From CAYMDS01 sp964576705 (lineage in GTDB: Bacteria > Patescibacteriota > Microgenomatia > Levybacterales > UBA12049): DNA of 64,000 nucleotides. The translations under genes were made by a program, and so were the position numbers. The notes below the pieces were generated by a model, which was given only the letters and a program-made list of their open reading frames with translations, made no database searches and was not told the origin of the DNA. How positions within the stretch are numbered: the first letter of the stretch is position 1; the number at the start of each line of letters is the position of its first letter. The DNA is taken from the NCBI GenBank assembly GCA_964576705.1, contig CAZNVI010000001.1, positions 22,031 to 86,030 of the forward strand, given 5' to 3'. This document shows, one piece after another, positions 52,937-61,698 of this stretch.

Positions 52937-52965
52937 TTGAAAATCAAATGTTTTAGTGAAATAAT
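52937..52965 (+). promoter_or_regulatory. Promoter of the structured leader/DUF1761 unit
   Basis: TTGAAA (52937-52942), a 17-nt spacer, and AATAAT (52960-52965). Transcription would start near 52972 and include the GC-rich leader. Confidence 0.55.
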
Positions 52966-52974
52966 ACAAGCATA

Positions 52975-53137
52975 ATGGAGGCTTGCTCTCCGACCTGTCC
53001 GCCAAAGTTCTTAACTCAGAACGACGGTGGAAGCCCGGCCTATTAGGGTATGGATAGTAAAAAGATAGGAACGGAAGCCCGCCTCCTCCCGACTTAGTCG
53101 GGATTCGGCGGGACGGAAGGCCTCTGGCCCGGAGGGG
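52975..53137 (+). promoter_or_regulatory. GC-rich structured 5' leader of the DUF1761 gene
   Basis: This is much richer in G/C than its surroundings. Stems seen are CCGCC/GGTGG (52999-53003, 53026-53030) enclosing GTTCT/AGAAC, GCCCGCC/GGCGGG (53077-53083, 53107-53112) enclosing CCCGAC/GTCGGG, and GGCC-TCT-GGCC (53119-53129). GGAAGCCCG occurs twice (53029, 53074). CCTCC (53082-53086) can pair with the Shine-Dalgarno GGAGG (53131-53135). It could be a riboswitch-like or attenuator leader, or palindromic repeats. A 23-codon ORF (52975-53046) starts at its 5' end. Confidence 0.45.
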
Positions 53138-53149
53138 GGTGAATAAATT

Positions 53150-53572
53150 ATGAATGTAGAAGTAAATTATTTGGCTATAGTTATCTCAGCTGTAATCTCA
53201 ATGGTAGTAGGATTTGTTTGGTATAGTCCTATGGCTTTCGGGAAACCGTGGATGAAGCTTATGGGTTTAACACCAGACGGACTTAAGAAGGCCCAAAAGG
53301 AAATGGGCAAGTTATATGGCGTAAGTTTTGTTTTGTCGTTAGTGACGGCCTATGTCCTTTCTCATGTAATGACTTTATCAGAAAGTTTTTTCGGCTATTC
53401 GCAACTTTCTACCGGACTTACTACAGCTTTTTGGATGTGGCTCGGGTTTATGATGCCTGTACAGCTGACAGGCGAGATGTTCAATAGTAAAAAGTGGAAA
53501 TTATTCGGATTAAACACCGGATATCAGCTATTATCACTTGTCCTTATGGCTGTGGTTTTAGCCATGATGTAG
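53150..53572 (+). CDS. DUF1761 family membrane protein
   Basis: A 140-aa protein with four hydrophobic helices and the DUF1761 opening (GFVWYSPMAFGKPWMKLMG, about 21-39). The charged first loop (LTPDGLKKAQKEMGK) is also typical. The function is unknown. It has an unusually strong ribosome-binding region for this genome (GGAGGGGGGTG, 53131-53141) and a long structured leader. Confidence 0.85.
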   Translation: MNVEVNYLAIVISAVISMVVGFVWYSPMAFGKPWMKLMGLTPDGLKKAQKEMGKLYGVSFVLSLVTAYVLSHVMTLSESFFGYSQLSTGLTTAFWMWLGFMMPVQLTGEMFNSKKWKLFGLNTGYQLLSLVLMAVVLAMM

Positions 53573-53670
53573 GATAAAGGCTTAAAAGTTATATACTGTC
53601 CTAATTTAGGTATTGGTTATGGTAGTGGAAAAAAAGCGTAATTCTATCTGCATTGTAAATCATCTAAATT

Positions 53671-53922
53671 ATGCATTGGACTGCTCTTCATGCAGGATTC
53701 GCTTCTCCTCATTATGATGTGCATATGTATCTAGTAGACAGGTCTGAGCTGGATAATGTTTGCTCTGAATCTACCTTGGAGAATGTACTGCCGGAAACTT
53801 TAATAAAAGAGTTAATACAAAAAGGAATTCCTGTTCCCGGAGTCGGAGCAGCTAATCGCTCTGCAAGTCAAAGCTCTACGCCTCTTCCAACTACAGTTCT
53901 GCAATTCCTTCAAATTGATTGA
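53671..53922 (+). CDS. Small hypothetical protein, possibly a degraded gene
   Basis: An 83-aa frame. The opening HAGFASPHYDVHMYLVD resembles the PHFDFHFY-type motif found in some secreted hypothetical proteins (DUF5602/TTHB210-like); this is a weak impression. An in-frame TAA lies two codons before the ATG, so nothing upstream is recoverable in this frame. It could be the C-terminal remnant of a larger gene. It ends 9 bp before the convergent sulP gene. Confidence 0.4.
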   Translation: MHWTALHAGFASPHYDVHMYLVDRSELDNVCSESTLENVLPETLIKELIQKGIPVPGVGAANRSASQSSTPLPTTVLQFLQID

Positions 53923-53931
53923 ATTATTAAT

Positions 53932-55722
53932 TTAATATCGGGAGAATGACTTGGCGCGAAGTAGTGCTTTTTTATAAAACGGTACTATTCTGTTATTGTT
54001 TTCTTGATAGTCATTTGTTATATCGGCTGCGATATGTTTTTCAAGCGGACATAGCCCCATGTCTGAGTGCTTATCGTTCTTTTCTATATTCAATATTACA
54101 TTTTTTACTGCCTCATCTAGGGTTGGGTAAAAATGATCATCGCCGACATTCGCTCTTAATCCGCTACGTTTTAATACTTCTGAAATTTGAGATTTGAGAC
54201 TGCTAAAATAAAGATTCTTGCCGCTTTTGTTTAAAGATTTCCACAGCGAATACAGCATGTTTTCTCCGGTAGAATCCAAAGCATTTATTCCGCTGCAAAC
54301 TAAAATTATATCGTTTATTCTTGGATAATTTGCCAAATCATTAATTATTTTAGTTTCGAAATTATATGAATTTGCAAAAAACAGTTGACCATCAAGTCGT
54401 ACCACTGCTATATTCGTGCATCGTTTAAGATTAAATTTATTAGCGTCGTGAAACCAACCGTCTTTGTATTTTGATAAAAATACAACACGGGGATGAGTAT
54501 TTTTATATAGATAATAACCGATAGAAAATATAACTCCCATCGCCAGTCCGCGGTCTAAGTGTGGTGCGTAAAAAAGAGTGACAAAAAATGTTATGAATGC
54601 AGCTACTGCATCGTGTCTCGATGTGCTCCATATAAGTTTTAATTTTTTTACATTTATCAAGCTACTTACGGAAACAATTATTACGGCTGCCAAAATTACT
54701 TGTGGAAGATAATAAATGAACTTTGTAAAAAAAAGTAAACTTAGTAAAACAATGACCCCTGTTACTATACTTGACACAGCAGTTTTTCCTCCGGCTTGGA
54801 AATTTACAGCTGTGCGTGAGAAGGATCCACTTGTCGGGAAGCTTTGGAAGAGAGAACCGACCAGGTTGGCTATACCTTGTCCTAAAAGTTCTTTATTCGG
54901 GTCAATTCTGTCTTTCGTTTTTATGGCTACGGACTGGGCGACAGAAATAGCTTCTGAAAAGCCCACAATTCCCATGATTATAACAGTAGGGAATAAGTTA
55001 ATCGCTATATTTAGGTTTAATTGCGGTAGGGTTAAGGACGGAATACTGTTCGGGATGGAACCCACTATATCTCCTTTATATCCGCTGAGCCAGGAAAAAG
55101 CAGTAGCTATAAAAAGTACCACTATAACAGACGGAAACTTTTTATTTATCATGCGCAATAAAATAATTGCAGTAATAGCCCATAGCCCAAGAGAGAATGT
55201 TTGTAAATCTAGGTCTGTAAGCGCTTTTTGGAATACCGCGAAGACTGTTTGGTACTGATGCTCAAAGGGAGGTACTGTAACGCCGAACAATTTTGACAAT
55301 TGGGTTGAAGCTATAATTAATGCTGCAGCATTTGTGAAGCCGTAAGTTACAGGATGCGATAGTAAGCTTACTGCGCCACCTAGTTTTACTATACTAAGAA
55401 TAATCTGGAAAACTCCTAAGCTAAAAGAAAGCATTAACGCTATAGTGATATATTCAGAAGTTCCCGGTTTATAATAAATTGAAATAGCAGATGCCGTCAT
55501 AAGAGATAATACTGCTACAGGTCCTGTAGAGAGTTGTTTACTGGATCCAAATATAGCCGCTAATACCGGTGGAATTAAGGCTGCATATAAACCATAATGC
55601 GGAGGTAGTCCTGCTAATTGGGCATAAGCTAACGATTGAGGAATTAATATAAGAGAAACCGTTATCCCGGCTATTAGATCTGATTTTAAATATTTTTTAT
55701 AATCTTTTATTTTTGTCTTCAT
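53932..55722 (-). CDS. SulP family anion permease with STAS domain
   Basis: A 596-aa SLC26/SulP transporter for sulfate, bicarbonate or related anions. The N-terminal signature SDLIAGITVSLILIPQSLAYAQLAGLPP (a region at about 14-41) is followed by about 12-14 membrane segments. A C-terminal STAS domain (about 435-540) carries FFANSYNFETKI and CSGINALDSTGENM, with the conserved Asp-Ser pair. The anion is not certain. Bicarbonate uptake would be interesting because the genome has a PEP carboxylase, but that link is speculation. Confidence 0.92.
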   Translation of the reverse strand: MKTKIKDYKKYLKSDLIAGITVSLILIPQSLAYAQLAGLPPHYGLYAALIPPVLAAIFGSSKQLSTGPVAVLSLMTASAISIYYKPGTSEYITIALMLSFSLGVFQIILSIVKLGGAVSLLSHPVTYGFTNAAALIIASTQLSKLFGVTVPPFEHQYQTVFAVFQKALTDLDLQTFSLGLWAITAIILLRMINKKFPSVIVVLFIATAFSWLSGYKGDIVGSIPNSIPSLTLPQLNLNIAINLFPTVIIMGIVGFSEAISVAQSVAIKTKDRIDPNKELLGQGIANLVGSLFQSFPTSGSFSRTAVNFQAGGKTAVSSIVTGVIVLLSLLFFTKFIYYLPQVILAAVIIVSVSSLINVKKLKLIWSTSRHDAVAAFITFFVTLFYAPHLDRGLAMGVIFSIGYYLYKNTHPRVVFLSKYKDGWFHDANKFNLKRCTNIAVVRLDGQLFFANSYNFETKIINDLANYPRINDIILVCSGINALDSTGENMLYSLWKSLNKSGKNLYFSSLKSQISEVLKRSGLRANVGDDHFYPTLDEAVKNVILNIEKNDKHSDMGLCPLEKHIAADITNDYQENNNRIVPFYKKALLRAKSFSRY

Positions 55723-55930
55723 ATTTAAACAGCATTTTATATTTATAAATACAAAATTTTTGACATTTCAATTCTTCAATTTCAACTGTCGGGGTCTTAC
55801 TGCCTTTCAGATCCGCGAAAAGATAACGAAGAATAGATACCACTAATTAGCTATAAAGAGGAGTGGTAATAAATGACTCGATATTAGTGTATTATACATT
55901 TTTCAGGTTCTGAAAAAAAGATGATATTAA

Positions 55931-56992
55931 TTATCGCTTGCCTGAAACTTTTGCCGAATCAAATGTTCCTGTAAACTTACTTATTGCGATTGCTTGTTCT
56001 AAAATGGGTAGAGCCAATGCAGCTCCGCTTGCTTCGCCTAAGCGGAAGTCTAAGTCAAGCATAGGCTTTAAATCAAGCTTTTTTAATATTATCTTGTCTC
56101 CGATTTCTTGAGAAATTTGACCCGCAAACCAGTAATCTTTTGCGAATGGATTTATACAGTAAGCAGCTAGTGCGGCTACGTCACCGATGAATCCATCTAA
56201 AATTACAGGCAGTCTATATATCGCGGATCCGATCAAAAAACCACTTATTGCCACTATCTCAAAACCGCCGACTTTCCTTAATATTTCTAAAGGATCTTTT
56301 GTTTTGATATTTCTTTGACGTAATGCTTTTTCAATTGTGGATATTTTCAGTTTGTAGGTTTTTTCATTTATGCCGGTTCCGTATCCTGTAAGAATACTAA
56401 CAGGAAGGTCGAGAAGTGATGCTGCAACTGCACTCGAACTAGTAGTATTCCCGATTCCCATTTCTCCAATTAGCGCAATATCATAGCCACTCGTTTTAGT
56501 TTCTTTTGCCATATTTATACCAATCTCAAATGCTTTTTCAAATTCGACTTCAGACATGGCATTTTCATATAGAAAATTTTTCGTCCCTTCAGAGACTTTT
56601 TTGGTAAGTATATTTTTGCCTTTAATTGATTCCCCTTTTACGCCTACATCGACAACTGTAATATCTAATCCTTGATTCTTAGCCAGTACGGTAATAACCG
56701 CTAAGTTATTGGCAAAACTTGAAAGCATTTGTTTCGTTACTTCTTGCGGATATGCACTTACACCTTCTTCAGCTATGCCGTGATCAGCAGCAAATACGAT
56801 TATTCTCTTTTTCTTTAATGTCCTTACCGGAGTCTCTTTATAAATCCCCGCGAGTTTTTCAACGTACGATAAAAGTACTTCAAGAGCTCCTGTCGGCATA
56901 AGGAGGGTATTATGATATTGTCGCATTTTATCCATATATTTCTTATCGATAGGTTTAATTTTTTTCGCATAATCTGATATTTTTTTACACAT
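55931..56992 (-). CDS. cobT: Nicotinate-nucleotide:DMB phosphoribosyltransferase
   Basis: Makes alpha-ribazole phosphate from nicotinate mononucleotide and a lower-ligand base, for the nucleotide loop of cobalamin. It is 353 aa, full length. Conserved blocks are FAADHGIAEEGVSAYP (about 68-83), GEMGIGNTTSSSA (about 178-190), and RLGEASGAALALP near 320, where the catalytic Glu of CobT lies in GEGTGA. The start overlaps the cobC stop by 8 nt. It is the last gene of the cobS-cobC-cobT operon. Confidence 0.93.
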   Translation of the reverse strand: MCKKISDYAKKIKPIDKKYMDKMRQYHNTLLMPTGALEVLLSYVEKLAGIYKETPVRTLKKKRIIVFAADHGIAEEGVSAYPQEVTKQMLSSFANNLAVITVLAKNQGLDITVVDVGVKGESIKGKNILTKKVSEGTKNFLYENAMSEVEFEKAFEIGINMAKETKTSGYDIALIGEMGIGNTTSSSAVAASLLDLPVSILTGYGTGINEKTYKLKISTIEKALRQRNIKTKDPLEILRKVGGFEIVAISGFLIGSAIYRLPVILDGFIGDVAALAAYCINPFAKDYWFAGQISQEIGDKIILKKLDLKPMLDLDFRLGEASGAALALPILEQAIAISKFTGTFDSAKVSGKR

Positions 56993-57554
56993 AAATTTTA
57001 TTTGTAAAGACTACTGTCGCATTTCCATTTTCGATTTTTAAGTAATTAATGCATCCATATGCTTGGTCTACTACGATTTCATCATCTTTCAAAAAATATT
57101 TATATGCTTCCCGAATAACGCCTTTATGGGAAACAGCAACGACTGTATCATTCATGTGATTTTTTTCTATTGTTTTAAAAAAATCCCTAACTCTTTTAAC
57201 AAAATCTGAATATTTTTCTCCACCTGATGTGATTGTGGAGCAATCGTCGATGTTTTCCGTTAATGACTGTATCGCCTTAAATGTTTTTCCTTCCCATGGG
57301 CCGAAATCAATCTCTGAAAGCTTTTTTTCTTCTATAGGTGTAATATTTTTCAATTTACTTAACGGATTGGCTGTTTGCTTAGCCCTTTTTAAAGTACTTG
57401 TATAAATCACATCGACTGAAACATTTTTCAAAAAATCAGCTAGTTTTTTTGCTTGTGTTTTTCCATAATTAGATAATCCAGCATCAGTCGAGCCAATGTA
57501 TGTATTAAGATATTTCTTTTCTATTTCACCATGTCTGAGAAAATATAAGTTCAT
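56985..57554 (-). CDS. cobC: Alpha-ribazole phosphatase-like histidine phosphatase
   Basis: A 189-aa phosphoglycerate-mutase-like enzyme. LYFLRHGEIEKKY holds the catalytic RHG (about 6-8), followed by YIGSTDAGLSNYG, LSEIDFGPWEGKTF, and AVSHKG with the second His. In this operon it should remove the phosphate from alpha-ribazole-5'-phosphate or from adenosylcobalamin-5'-phosphate. The ATG at 57554 overlaps the cobS stop as ATGA and starts directly on the conserved strand. The longer frame from 57587 is unlikely. Confidence 0.88.
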   Translation of the reverse strand: MNLYFLRHGEIEKKYLNTYIGSTDAGLSNYGKTQAKKLADFLKNVSVDVIYTSTLKRAKQTANPLSKLKNITPIEEKKLSEIDFGPWEGKTFKAIQSLTENIDDCSTITSGGEKYSDFVKRVRDFFKTIEKNHMNDTVVAVSHKGVIREAYKYFLKDDEIVVDQAYGCINYLKIENGNATVVFTNKIYV

Positions 57555-58330
57555 ATTTTGTAAAAAAACACTGCAAGCATATAGCATGCAATTTCTGTAA
57601 TTTTTATAGTCGCACCGTAACAGTCACCTGTCATGCCGCCGATGTGGTGTTTGTAGTAACTACCTGATAAAAAACTAACAAGAAATGTTAATATTAAAAA
57701 CCACATGCCCTGAAAATCGAAAAACCAAAGACTTAGAGTAAGGGTGAAAATGCTGATTAAGATTACACCTTTTATATCGATATATTTTGATTTTTCTTGC
57801 ATTATCTTCTCAAAGTCAGTGTCATGGCGTACATATGTAAGAAAGAGCATCAGAGGAAGTGTGGCGAGTCGGGACGTAACATGTGCGAATATAAGAATAG
57901 ACGGTATGACAAAAGCTGGCAGCTGTATTAGCGATACAAATGTAATAGTAAATGCGAATATTAATGCTAAGCTTCCGAAAGTTCCGATTCTACTGTCTTT
58001 CATTATATTAAGCGTATCTTTTTTACTGTGTCCGCCACCGAATGCATCTATACTGTCTGCCAATCCGTCTTCATGTAGCCCTCCGGTTAGAATAATCGTT
58101 ATTAGTATTGCTAAAAGTATAGAAATATCTTTTCCCAAATGATTTTGGAAAATACTAAAAACAATTGCTCCCGAACCTCCTATGATAAGTCCGACTATTG
58201 GTCCTAAAACGCGTGATCTAAACAATATTTGCTTATCGAAATCAACATATTTACTGACAGGAATTCGTGTCCAAAAGATAAGTGCATGGAATAAATAATT
58301 TATGGGAGTAAAAATGTTAGATCGCTTCAT
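57551..58330 (-). CDS. cobS: Adenosylcobinamide-GDP ribazoletransferase
   Basis: A membrane enzyme (259 aa, about 6-7 helices) that joins activated cobinamide to alpha-ribazole, the last joining step of B12 assembly. The family motifs are clear: GGLHEDGLADSIDAFGGGHS (about 83-102), MKDSRIGTFG and GGMTGDCYGA near the C-terminus. The activating enzyme CobU/CobP is not in the window. A possible TGT-TATCAT -10 lies 9 nt before the ATG, inside the short gap to the MFS gene. Confidence 0.93.
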   Translation of the reverse strand: MKRSNIFTPINYLFHALIFWTRIPVSKYVDFDKQILFRSRVLGPIVGLIIGGSGAIVFSIFQNHLGKDISILLAILITIILTGGLHEDGLADSIDAFGGGHSKKDTLNIMKDSRIGTFGSLALIFAFTITFVSLIQLPAFVIPSILIFAHVTSRLATLPLMLFLTYVRHDTDFEKIMQEKSKYIDIKGVILISIFTLTLSLWFFDFQGMWFLILTFLVSFLSGSYYKHHIGGMTGDCYGATIKITEIACYMLAVFFYKI

Positions 58331-58357
58331 GTCCGCCGCATGATAACAGGTTTGAAA

Positions 58358-59593
58358 TTATTGATCAATAGTAAGTAATAATTTATTAATTTCTTTCCTT
58401 TTAATTTTTAATAACTTTTTTGCCATCGTTTGCTTATAAGAAAATAAGATTATCAACAATACTGCAAGAAGCAGGGAATTAAACTGCAATGCAGTGCTGA
58501 TTCCAAAACGATCGCTAATAATTCCCAAAAAGGGGATTATCAAAGCATAAACCGATCTTTTCAACAAACCCTGAAACGATAAGATTGTCGATGCTCTTCC
58601 GCCTGGTACGATAGCTAAAGTTTTAGCACCAATTAAAATTTGATTTATAACCACTATAGTAGAAGAAACGGCAAAAAGCGGTGTGATATAAATACTCGGA
58701 AATGTTCCTAAAATAAATGTTGATACGATAGATATTAAACCGATAGCCATAAAAATATTATCTTTTAATAAAGTGTCGAGCTTGTCTGTCAAGGTTGATA
58801 AAAAGGCGGATACTAAACTGAAAACCGCAAAAATTATGCCATAATATGCTATAGGAATATTCAGCATACTAAAGTACGGTTGTGAAAACCAGTAGTTCGC
58901 AAAGGCTAATGAGTTGATGATTGCAAAAAACATAGTAAGCCATAAAACATTGCTGTTAGATTTAACAATCTGAATACTATCTTTGATAGTCTGGAGATAG
59001 TTTGTTTTTTCTTCTCTAGGCAACTCAATTCTGGTTTTAGTAAAGGTAAGTCCGATCAGGAACGATATGAGGGTCGATATACCAGTCGCAAAAAGCGTAA
59101 AGCTTAATGAAACTGCACCAATAAAACCACCACCAATATTGCCTAATGCCTGGAATACTTGATTCAGTCCCCTTACCCTTCCTTCTGTTTGGTTGAAATC
59201 CTTTTCTTTGTTTAAAGACTTCAGAGTTTGGTGAATGAAAGCCCTGTCCGCGCCTGAAATAAAGGCCATCCCTAATGCTATTGTTAGTTCTCCAATGACA
59301 AATTGCCAATATTGGGAACTAACTGCATACCAAAAAAGCCCTAATGTAAAAAATAATGCGCCGAATATTAAGCTTATCCTTTTACCGAATCGGTCAGCAA
59401 ATCCTCCCGTAGGCAACTCCAATATAAGTAAACCGATAGCATATATTGACTGTAGGGTAAGAATTTGTGTCATATTCAAACCCTTTGATTGCCAAAAAAG
59501 AACAATAACTGGCGAAAAAAAGGCTAGGCTGTTAAATGCCTGGAATAAATAATATTTTTTTATGTTTCTCTTCAGGCTAGTATCATTATCCAT
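58358..59593 (-). CDS. MFS transporter upstream of the cob genes
   Basis: A 411-aa major facilitator with about 12 helices. The signature GGFADRFGKRISLIFG (about 63-78) lies between helices 2 and 3. The second conserved region ISGADRAFIHQTLKSL is typical of a widespread uncharacterised MFS group. It is co-directional with cobS, 27 nt away, so co-transcription is likely. A role in corrinoid uptake is only a guess from position. The ATG at 59593 follows a TATAAT box by 7 nt. Confidence 0.85.
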   Translation of the reverse strand: MDNDTSLKRNIKKYYLFQAFNSLAFFSPVIVLFWQSKGLNMTQILTLQSIYAIGLLILELPTGGFADRFGKRISLIFGALFFTLGLFWYAVSSQYWQFVIGELTIALGMAFISGADRAFIHQTLKSLNKEKDFNQTEGRVRGLNQVFQALGNIGGGFIGAVSLSFTLFATGISTLISFLIGLTFTKTRIELPREEKTNYLQTIKDSIQIVKSNSNVLWLTMFFAIINSLAFANYWFSQPYFSMLNIPIAYYGIIFAVFSLVSAFLSTLTDKLDTLLKDNIFMAIGLISIVSTFILGTFPSIYITPLFAVSSTIVVINQILIGAKTLAIVPGGRASTILSFQGLLKRSVYALIIPFLGIISDRFGISTALQFNSLLLAVLLIILFSYKQTMAKKLLKIKRKEINKLLLTIDQ

Positions 59594-59600
59594 ATCTCAG

Positions 59601-59606
59601 ATTATA
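59601..59606 (-). promoter_or_regulatory. -10 box of the MFS-cob operon
   Basis: TATAAT, then CTGAGAT, then the ATG at 59593: leaderless spacing. Confidence 0.6.
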
Positions 59607-59649
59607 GCTTAATAATAACTGATATAAATCATCCGTAGTAGGTATGAAG

Positions 59650-60147
59650 TTAAGTCTTAACTGCCGATAGAAAAATAAGGTCGCGGGGGACTATGTAGTC
59701 TTTTCCTTCCACATCATAGGTTTTGTTTTCAGCCTGTTTTTTAATAACTTCATCATAGGGCAGCCAGAGAGAATTGAAGCCTAAGCTCTTTTCCTCATCA
59801 GTAAATTTCGGTTCTCCTTTTTCGCCTTTTAATTTAGCGAGATAACAGTAGGATAATTGTCTAATTTTAAATATCTCTCTATATTCCAAGATAGATCCGA
59901 CTTCCTGAATAACTTCAATCTCACATCCGATTTCCTCTCTGCATTCACGAACCAGGGCGTCAATTTTATCCTCATTTTTTTCAATTCCGCCGCCAGGCAA
60001 TTTGTAATATTGTAGTTTCGCGACATATAGCAGCGCGACTCTACCTTTGCTGTCTGTTACTACTGCCCGGGACGCGAATCTCAGAGGATATGAATTGGCT
60101 TCAGACTCAGAAATATTTTTCGGATTAATTACTGCAAGCTGCTTCAT
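59650..60147 (-). CDS. Nudix hydrolase
   Basis: A 165-aa Nudix protein with a full box (LPGGGIEKNED then RECREEIGCE, about 51-75). The N-terminal half begins with a strand pair (RAVVTDSKGRVALLYVAK) as in MutT/ADP-ribose-like enzymes. The substrate is unknown. It starts 9 nt after the stop of the membrane-protein gene at 60157, with GAAAGAA upstream as a weak ribosome-binding site, so the two are probably one transcript. Confidence 0.85.
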   Translation of the reverse strand: MKQLAVINPKNISESEANSYPLRFASRAVVTDSKGRVALLYVAKLQYYKLPGGGIEKNEDKIDALVRECREEIGCEIEVIQEVGSILEYREIFKIRQLSYCYLAKLKGEKGEPKFTDEEKSLGFNSLWLPYDEVIKKQAENKTYDVEGKDYIVPRDLIFLSAVKT

Positions 60148-60156
60148 TAAATTCTT

Positions 60157-61221
60157 TCAATAGGAAACTTGACCTAATATGGAGGGGTGAATCGAACATT
60201 CAATAATATCTCGTTTTCTTGCTGATTGTGATCCTATTTTACTCCAGCTTGTTGATGTAGTTATTGTATGTTCACAATTAAATTGATTATTTGTAGCTGA
60301 TATTTGAACGCTAGAATATACATTCTGGTCCCATCCTTTTTCAATCTCAGTTATATCATTTTCTGATACATTCCAATCAGCTTCCATAAAATAATTTACT
60401 GATTTTTTAACTTCTTGTGTCACTATTTTAATATTTTCATCTTTATCTAAAGATTTAGAGTCTTCAAAGTACACTATCCGTCTGGAGTAGCTGCTGATAA
60501 CAATGTTTTCATCACCTAAGTCTTTTATAGCGCACTGGCCGTTGCAATTAATTTCGGCATCGTTCAAAGATCCCTGAAGAAACACTGAGACCTTCTCTAA
60601 GCTATTTCCTTTTGGATCTTTTATATATGCACATTTAATGCCTTTAAAATCAGGGTATATACATTCACCGGATCCATCATCAGCACATAATGTGGGACCG
60701 TAATCCGGAGGCGTTTTACATAAAAAGCCATTTTTTGTAAGTAATATTTCACTATCGCTTGGCATTGCAGCTAGCCAAACTGCAGCTTCATTCATAGTTG
60801 GAAAGCTGCCAGAAAATGATGTATGAGGATAAGCGAATTTGATAAATTTTGTGTGTTGTTCTTCGTTAAGCTCCAATCCGTAAAATTGAAAATTATATGC
60901 TACCGAACCTAATTCAGGATTAATTTCGTTTTCCGGTATAAAACCTAAAGCCGCACCCGTAATTATGTTATTTAAACTTTTAGAGTTAAGAAAAGCTTTT
61001 TTCACATTTTGAATTGAATTTTTGTCAGTTTTGAATTCTGTGCTTTGGGCTTTTTGACCACTTGATCTTAAAACAGTAAGCAAATATTTAGTTATTAATA
61101 TCGAAGATACGACTAAAATTAAACAGATAACAAGAGCTAAGATTGAAATAAAGCGGTATTTAAAAAGCTTTTTTGTGCCATCTTTTTCAGTTTCTGATAT
61201 GTTTGCTTCAAAGTTTTCCAT
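60157..61221 (-). CDS. Cys-rich, membrane-anchored protein of unknown function
   Basis: I do not recognise this 354-aa protein. One N-terminal membrane helix (about 27-49) is followed by a long external domain with about ten Cys residues (FLCKTPPDYGPTLCADD, GECIYPDFKGIKCAYI, CNGQCAIKDLG), which suggests disulfides. The middle segment (YPHTSFSGSFPTMNEAAVWL) may be a globular fold. The build is like the other anchored unknowns here (6722 and 62841). Confidence 0.65.
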   Translation of the reverse strand: MENFEANISETEKDGTKKLFKYRFISILALVICLILVVSSILITKYLLTVLRSSGQKAQSTEFKTDKNSIQNVKKAFLNSKSLNNIITGAALGFIPENEINPELGSVAYNFQFYGLELNEEQHTKFIKFAYPHTSFSGSFPTMNEAAVWLAAMPSDSEILLTKNGFLCKTPPDYGPTLCADDGSGECIYPDFKGIKCAYIKDPKGNSLEKVSVFLQGSLNDAEINCNGQCAIKDLGDENIVISSYSRRIVYFEDSKSLDKDENIKIVTQEVKKSVNYFMEADWNVSENDITEIEKGWDQNVYSSVQISATNNQFNCEHTITTSTSWSKIGSQSARKRDIIECSIHPSILGQVSY

Positions 61222-61357
61222 TAAGTATTTTTATGATTATTGTATTAATTCTTACATTTTTTATTACTTAATGCAAAAATTAGTCGAGCTGAGGGATAAT
61301 TAGTATATTTTCTCCATCAAAATTTTCTGGAGTCAATTCTTTTCATGACCAAACCAA

Positions 61358-61419
61358 CCACCCGTAGGGTGAATTTGAGGCTCCACCCGGGGGTGCCAAG
61401 CTAATCCACCCGTAGGGTG
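61358..61419. repeat. Three small GC hairpins, CACCCgtaGGGTG type
   Basis: CCACCCGTAGGGTG at 61358-61371 and 61406-61419, with a variant CCACCCGGGGGTG at 61383-61395, are spaced 25 and 23 nt apart. Each is itself a palindrome. The surrounding 61222-61455 is otherwise AT-rich without a convincing gene. Confidence 0.75.
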
Positions 61420-61455
61420 TACAATATTTCGGATTAATAATTTTATTAATAATAC

Positions 61456-61611
61456 TCAAGTATCCCGGTATGTGCCTTTCTTCTTTGCCTTTCTGATTAT
61501 AGCCAAAACCCATTCATAATGACCTGATGTAGACTCATATTCGGAAGATAATTCCGCAAATGATGCATTTGCTTTATCGAGAAGTTCTTGTTTTATAGTC
61601 GGCCGGGACAT
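61456..61611 (-). CDS. Small protein, 51 aa, resembling a ClbS/DfsB N-terminus
   Basis: MSRPTIKQELLDKANASF opens in the manner of the ClbS/DfsB (DUF1706) family, whose members begin M-x-RP-x-x-K-x-ELL. The family is about 170 aa, whereas this frame ends at 51 residues with AIIRKAKKKGTYRDT. It may be a truncated remnant or an independent small protein. No clear promoter is seen. Confidence 0.45.
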   Translation of the reverse strand: MSRPTIKQELLDKANASFAELSSEYESTSGHYEWVLAIIRKAKKKGTYRDT

Positions 61612-61698
61612 AAATATTTGATGTAATCCGAAAATAATTAAGAGCTTTCTGATCTTGTGCTGGTATTGGTTGAATATAGGAACTTTTTATAGGAGTAA

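Noticed and set aside
55723..55930. Possible riboswitch between cobT and sulP
   Set aside because: No B12-box or cobalamin riboswitch core is visible, the region is downstream of cobT, and no stable terminator/anti-terminator pair was found. I see only AT-rich spacer with a weak TTGACA at about 55767.
58331..58357. Cobalamin riboswitch upstream of cobS
   Set aside because: Only 27 bp separate cobS from the upstream MFS gene, too short for a riboswitch.
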